Positions 14,778 through 16,700 of a DNA stretch of 16,700 nucleotides are shown piece by piece; position 1 is the stretch's first letter, and each line of letters starts with the position of its first letter. Below the pieces are notes generated by a model. It was not told the DNA's origin and did not search any database. It was given only the letters and a program-made list of their open reading frames with translations. Origin of the DNA: CAVTAE01 sp051649365 (GTDB lineage: Bacteria > Deinococcota > Deinococci > Deinococcales > Trueperaceae); assembly GCA_051649365.1 (NCBI GenBank), contig JBOFGY010000145.1, positions 1 through 16,700 on the forward strand, in the 5' to 3' direction. The translations under genes and the position numbers were made by a program.

Positions 14778-15911
14778 TTAGTGTAGGGCTTTCATCGCTG
14801 CGGCTACACCTTGACCGTGCGGAATATGTTTGCCTAGTTCGCGCAGGGTGTCCTCGAGAATTGCCACCACCGTGATTGCGTCATAAGCATCTGCATGGCC
14901 CACCACCGACGGGCGAATCATATGCGGCTTCGCGTCATCCTGACCGCCTGCAATGCGCGCGCCACGTTTGGCAAAGCCTTTCACGACATCGGGTGCGTTT
15001 AATCCTTCTGGCACGTAGAGTGCGGCCACCGCAGGGCTTACACGCTCGGCGTATTGCTTGCAACCAACAGCTACCGCACCTTCGATAATCGCGCGGTTGA
15101 TTTTCTCTCTGCGCTTCCAGACATTTTCAACACCTTCATTTAGCATCATGTCTATAGCGACTTCTAAACCATAAACAAGATTCACTGCGGGCGTATAAGC
15201 GGTTTGCCCGTCGCGCTGATTTTTTCTTTCTTTACGAAGGTCTAAATAAAAAGAAGGGTTTAAGTTTTTATCGCTGGCCCAGGCCCGCTCGGACAACCAC
15301 GCAAATGCTAAACCAGGTGGCAGCATCATCGCTTTTTGCGAACCGGAAAACACACCGTCGAGCTTCCATTCTTTCGGGCGTAATTCGGCAGCAGCTAAAC
15401 TTGTTACGCAGTCAACTAAAAAAAGCGCGTTCGGTGCAAGCTCCCCAATAACGTTTGAGATAGCTTCTATATCGTGCAGTGCGCCGGTTGATGTTTCAGA
15501 GTGCGTGGTCATTATGGCGTAAGCGTCGGGGTGGTGCTCGAGCACGCCCCTCACTGCCTCACTACTTGCCACACTGCCCCAAGGCAGTTTCATCTCGACG
15601 ACGTTGTAACCATAGTGCGTGGCCAGCTTGACCCAGCGTTCACCAAATTTTCCGGCGTTAATGCCGATGACCTTGGCACCTTTGGGCACACAGGCGAGTA
15701 GACCCGCTTCAAAAGCAGCCGTGCCGCTTCCGGCTAAAATCAAAACGTCTTCGCCAGGAACCTGTGTTAGTTCCGCGAGTTTTTGCAGGGTTCTTTTGAA
15801 AATTTGTTTGAAGGCTTCTGTTCTGTGGTGAATGGTTGGCCGTGCGGTGGCTTCTAAAACTTCCTGTGGAACTTCGACGGGGCCGGGGGCATAGAGGCGG
15901 GGCTTAAACAT
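14778..15911 (-). CDS. Class V aminotransferase, alanine-glyoxylate / serine-pyruvate type
   Basis: 377 residues, full family length. 'YAPGPVEVPQEVLEA' and 'RPTIHHRTEAF' (24-34) are the usual substrate-side motifs. 'GSGTAAFEA' (61-69) binds the cofactor phosphate. Asp167 in 'LFLVDCVTSLAA' contacts the pyridine nitrogen. Lys193 in 'FSGSQKAMMLPPG' is the expected pyridoxal-phosphate Schiff-base lysine. The C-terminal 'MIRPSVVGHADAYDAITVVAIL' is a variant of the family's 'RIGHMG' region. The reaction is transfer of an amino group between Ala or Ser and glyoxylate or pyruvate; the exact pair is not determinable. The ATG has TACAAT eight bases upstream and no Shine-Dalgarno. It is divergent from the methyltransferase gene. 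Confidence 0.88.
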   Translation of the reverse strand: MFKPRLYAPGPVEVPQEVLEATARPTIHHRTEAFKQIFKRTLQKLAELTQVPGEDVLILAGSGTAAFEAGLLACVPKGAKVIGINAGKFGERWVKLATHYGYNVVEMKLPWGSVASSEAVRGVLEHHPDAYAIMTTHSETSTGALHDIEAISNVIGELAPNALFLVDCVTSLAAAELRPKEWKLDGVFSGSQKAMMLPPGLAFAWLSERAWASDKNLNPSFYLDLRKERKNQRDGQTAYTPAVNLVYGLEVAIDMMLNEGVENVWKRREKINRAIIEGAVAVGCKQYAERVSPAVAALYVPEGLNAPDVVKGFAKRGARIAGGQDDAKPHMIRPSVVGHADAYDAITVVAILEDTLRELGKHIPHGQGVAAAMKALH

Positions 15912-15919
15912 AGGGGTTT

Positions 15920-15925
15920 ATTGTA
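15920..15925 (-). promoter_or_regulatory. Putative -10 box (TACAAT), leaderless start
   Basis: On the minus strand TACAAT ends eight bases before the ATG of the aminotransferase, a good -10 match. Confidence 0.4.
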
Positions 15926-15998
15926 AGTCATTCTTGTTTGTGTAAGGTAGCCTGTAACATGAACCTGGTTTAATTTTGAAGCAGGAGTGGTTTTGAGT

Positions 15999-16004
15999 TA
16001 TTCT
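15999..16004 (+). promoter_or_regulatory. Putative -10 box (TATTCT) before the methyltransferase
   Basis: TATTCT ends one base before ATG 16006 and seven bases before the in-frame GTG 16012. If it is a promoter, translation would more likely begin at GTG 16012 on a leaderless message. Confidence 0.35.
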
Positions 16005-16005
16005 A

Positions 16006-16700
16006 ATGATTGTGATTGAGCAACTTCGTTTTATTGACCTTTTTTGTGGCATCGGTGGCTTTCGTATTGCTGCTGAGCAAGTTTGTGGGGAAAAGAAAAT
16101 TGAAGCACAGTGTGTGTTCTCGAGCGATATTGACCCAGATGCACAAAAAGTTTATCAGGCAAATTTTGATGAGCAGCCTACGGGTGATATAACGCAAGTT
16201 GAAGCTCGTACTATTCCAGATCATGACCTATTGTTTGGTGGTTTTCCTTGCCAAACGTTTAGCATTATTGGCGACAGAAAAGGCTTTAATGACACACGCG
16301 GCACACTGTTTTTTGATATTGCCAGAATTTTGGCAGAAAAGAAACCTAAAGCGTTTGTGTTAGAAAATGTCAAACAACTTGTTAGTCATGATAAAGGCAA
16401 GACGCTTAGCATCATTTTGGAAACGCTTCACGCTTTGGGCTACCACGCCGAGTACCGTATCTTGAACGCCCTCGAGTTTGGCTTGCCCCACAAGCGCGAA
16501 CGCATTTTTATTGTTGGCTTTCGGGAGCCTTTGCATTTTGACTGGCCTACTGGCGATGTTCCAATGAAACCACTTTCAGAAATCCTCGAGTCCAACGTTG
16601 CCGACTTTTACTACGCCTCAGAGCAAATCAGAGAAAACAGGAAAAACTCGAGGCAAGGCAAAAAGACTTTTTCTGAAGCGACGATTTGGCACGAGAATAA
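16006..16700 (+). CDS. DNA (cytosine-5) methyltransferase, 3' end beyond the window
   Basis: 231 codons are visible and the frame is still open at the edge. Motif I FIDLFCGIGGFR (9-20) binds S-adenosylmethionine. Motif IV has the catalytic PCQ (81-83) in 'GGFPCQTFSIIGDRKGF'. Motif VI is ENV (120-122). Motif VIII is 'LPHKRERIFIVGF' (Arg164, Arg166). All are in the canonical order of Dcm/HhaI-type enzymes that methylate C5 of cytosine within a short site. The target recognition domain and motifs IX-X lie beyond the window, so the site and any restriction partner cannot be read. The start is ATG 16006 or GTG 16012 (see the TATTCT box). It is divergent from the aminotransferase. It contains four CTCGAG sites itself. 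Confidence 0.92.
   Translation, partial: MIVIEQLRFIDLFCGIGGFRIAAEQVCGEKKIEAQCVFSSDIDPDAQKVYQANFDEQPTGDITQVEARTIPDHDLLFGGFPCQTFSIIGDRKGFNDTRGTLFFDIARILAEKKPKAFVLENVKQLVSHDKGKTLSIILETLHALGYHAEYRILNALEFGLPHKRERIFIVGFREPLHFDWPTGDVPMKPLSEILESNVADFYYASEQIRENRKNSRQGKKTFSEATIWHEN

Larger units (their letters stand above)
571..16652. repeat. Highly iterated palindrome CTCGAG (about 50 copies)
   Basis: First bases of the copies I found: 571, 939, 1155, 1212, 1374, 2677, 2688, 2936, 3855, 3984, 4218, 4448, 4785, 5175, 5284, 5312, 5427, 5853, 6164, 6174, 6497, 6581, 6653, 6711, 6807, 6911, 7035, 7104, 7186, 7470, 7803, 7913, 8644, 8721, 10143, 10273, 10407, 10912, 11164, 12051, 12233, 12616, 13985, 14220, 14853, 15537, 16119, 16471, 16585, 16647. 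Chance expectation is about 4. Copies occur in all codon phases (for example Pro-Arg-Val at 571, Leu-Glu at 939, Ser-Ser at 5312) and between genes (2677, 2688, 4448). This is selection or bias on DNA rather than on protein. Confidence 0.92.

Noticed and set aside
16003..16224. 73-codon minus-strand ORF
   Set aside because: Antisense to the methyltransferase, whose motifs I and IV are unmistakable.
1..16700. CRISPR array, tRNA or rRNA
   Set aside because: No regularly spaced repeats, cloverleaf with a TTC loop arm, or conserved rRNA segments were seen by eye.
1..16700. Cyanobacterial origin suggested by an iterated palindrome
   Set aside because: The iterated word is CTCGAG, not GCGATCGC, and no cyanobacterial marker genes are present.

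Overview
The window looks like a bacterial chromosome segment of moderate GC (roughly mid-40s percent by eye). Several clues point loosely to the Deinococcota or a relative. There is a Rad52-fold protein resembling DdrA. DUF3352, DUF2721 and DUF4832 family proteins are present. At least seven genes lack a Shine-Dalgarno site and instead carry a TANNNT -10-like box 5-8 nt before the start codon, the pattern of leaderless transcripts. This placement is an inference. The most striking DNA-level feature is the palindrome CTCGAG: I count about 50 copies in 16.7 kb where about 4 are expected by chance, in all reading frames, on genes of both orientations and between genes.

Layout. At 1-236 (minus) lies a decayed transposase. 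At 495-1898 is a type II NADH dehydrogenase with a tandem hexapeptide repeat at its N-terminus. At 2083-2568 (minus) is a small lipoprotein, followed by a 346-bp gap with a CTCGAG hairpin and a doubtful 46-codon ORF. At 2915-4382 (minus) are a metallophosphoesterase and a Rad52/DdrA-like protein. At 4614-8099 is a large exported DUF3352 protein in which four PPC-like beta domains seem to be inserted ahead of the conserved tail, closed by a strong hairpin. At 8194-8736 is a small membrane protein. Then comes 500 bp of non-coding DNA with a REP-like inverted repeat. At 9237-11227 are two adjacent broken genes (DUF4832 and a GH18 glycosidase lipoprotein) with several frameshifts, a stop and probably a lost start codon. 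A DUF2721 membrane protein and a beta-helix lipoprotein follow on the minus strand (11231-13307). A LysE-family exporter is divergent from these (13370-14002). An NAD(P)-binding NmrA-like protein and a class V aminotransferase follow on the minus strand (14033-15911). The window ends inside a cytosine-5 DNA methyltransferase (16006 onwards).

How the genes relate. Most look like separate transcription units rather than one pathway. The two broken genes share a strand and sit 67 bp or less apart, so they may once have formed a carbohydrate-related operon; the beta-helix lipoprotein next to them may also act on polysaccharide. The methyltransferase is the only DNA-modification gene in view and is a natural, untested candidate to act on the iterated CTCGAG sites. 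I found no rRNA, tRNA, CRISPR array, intact insertion sequence or replication origin.
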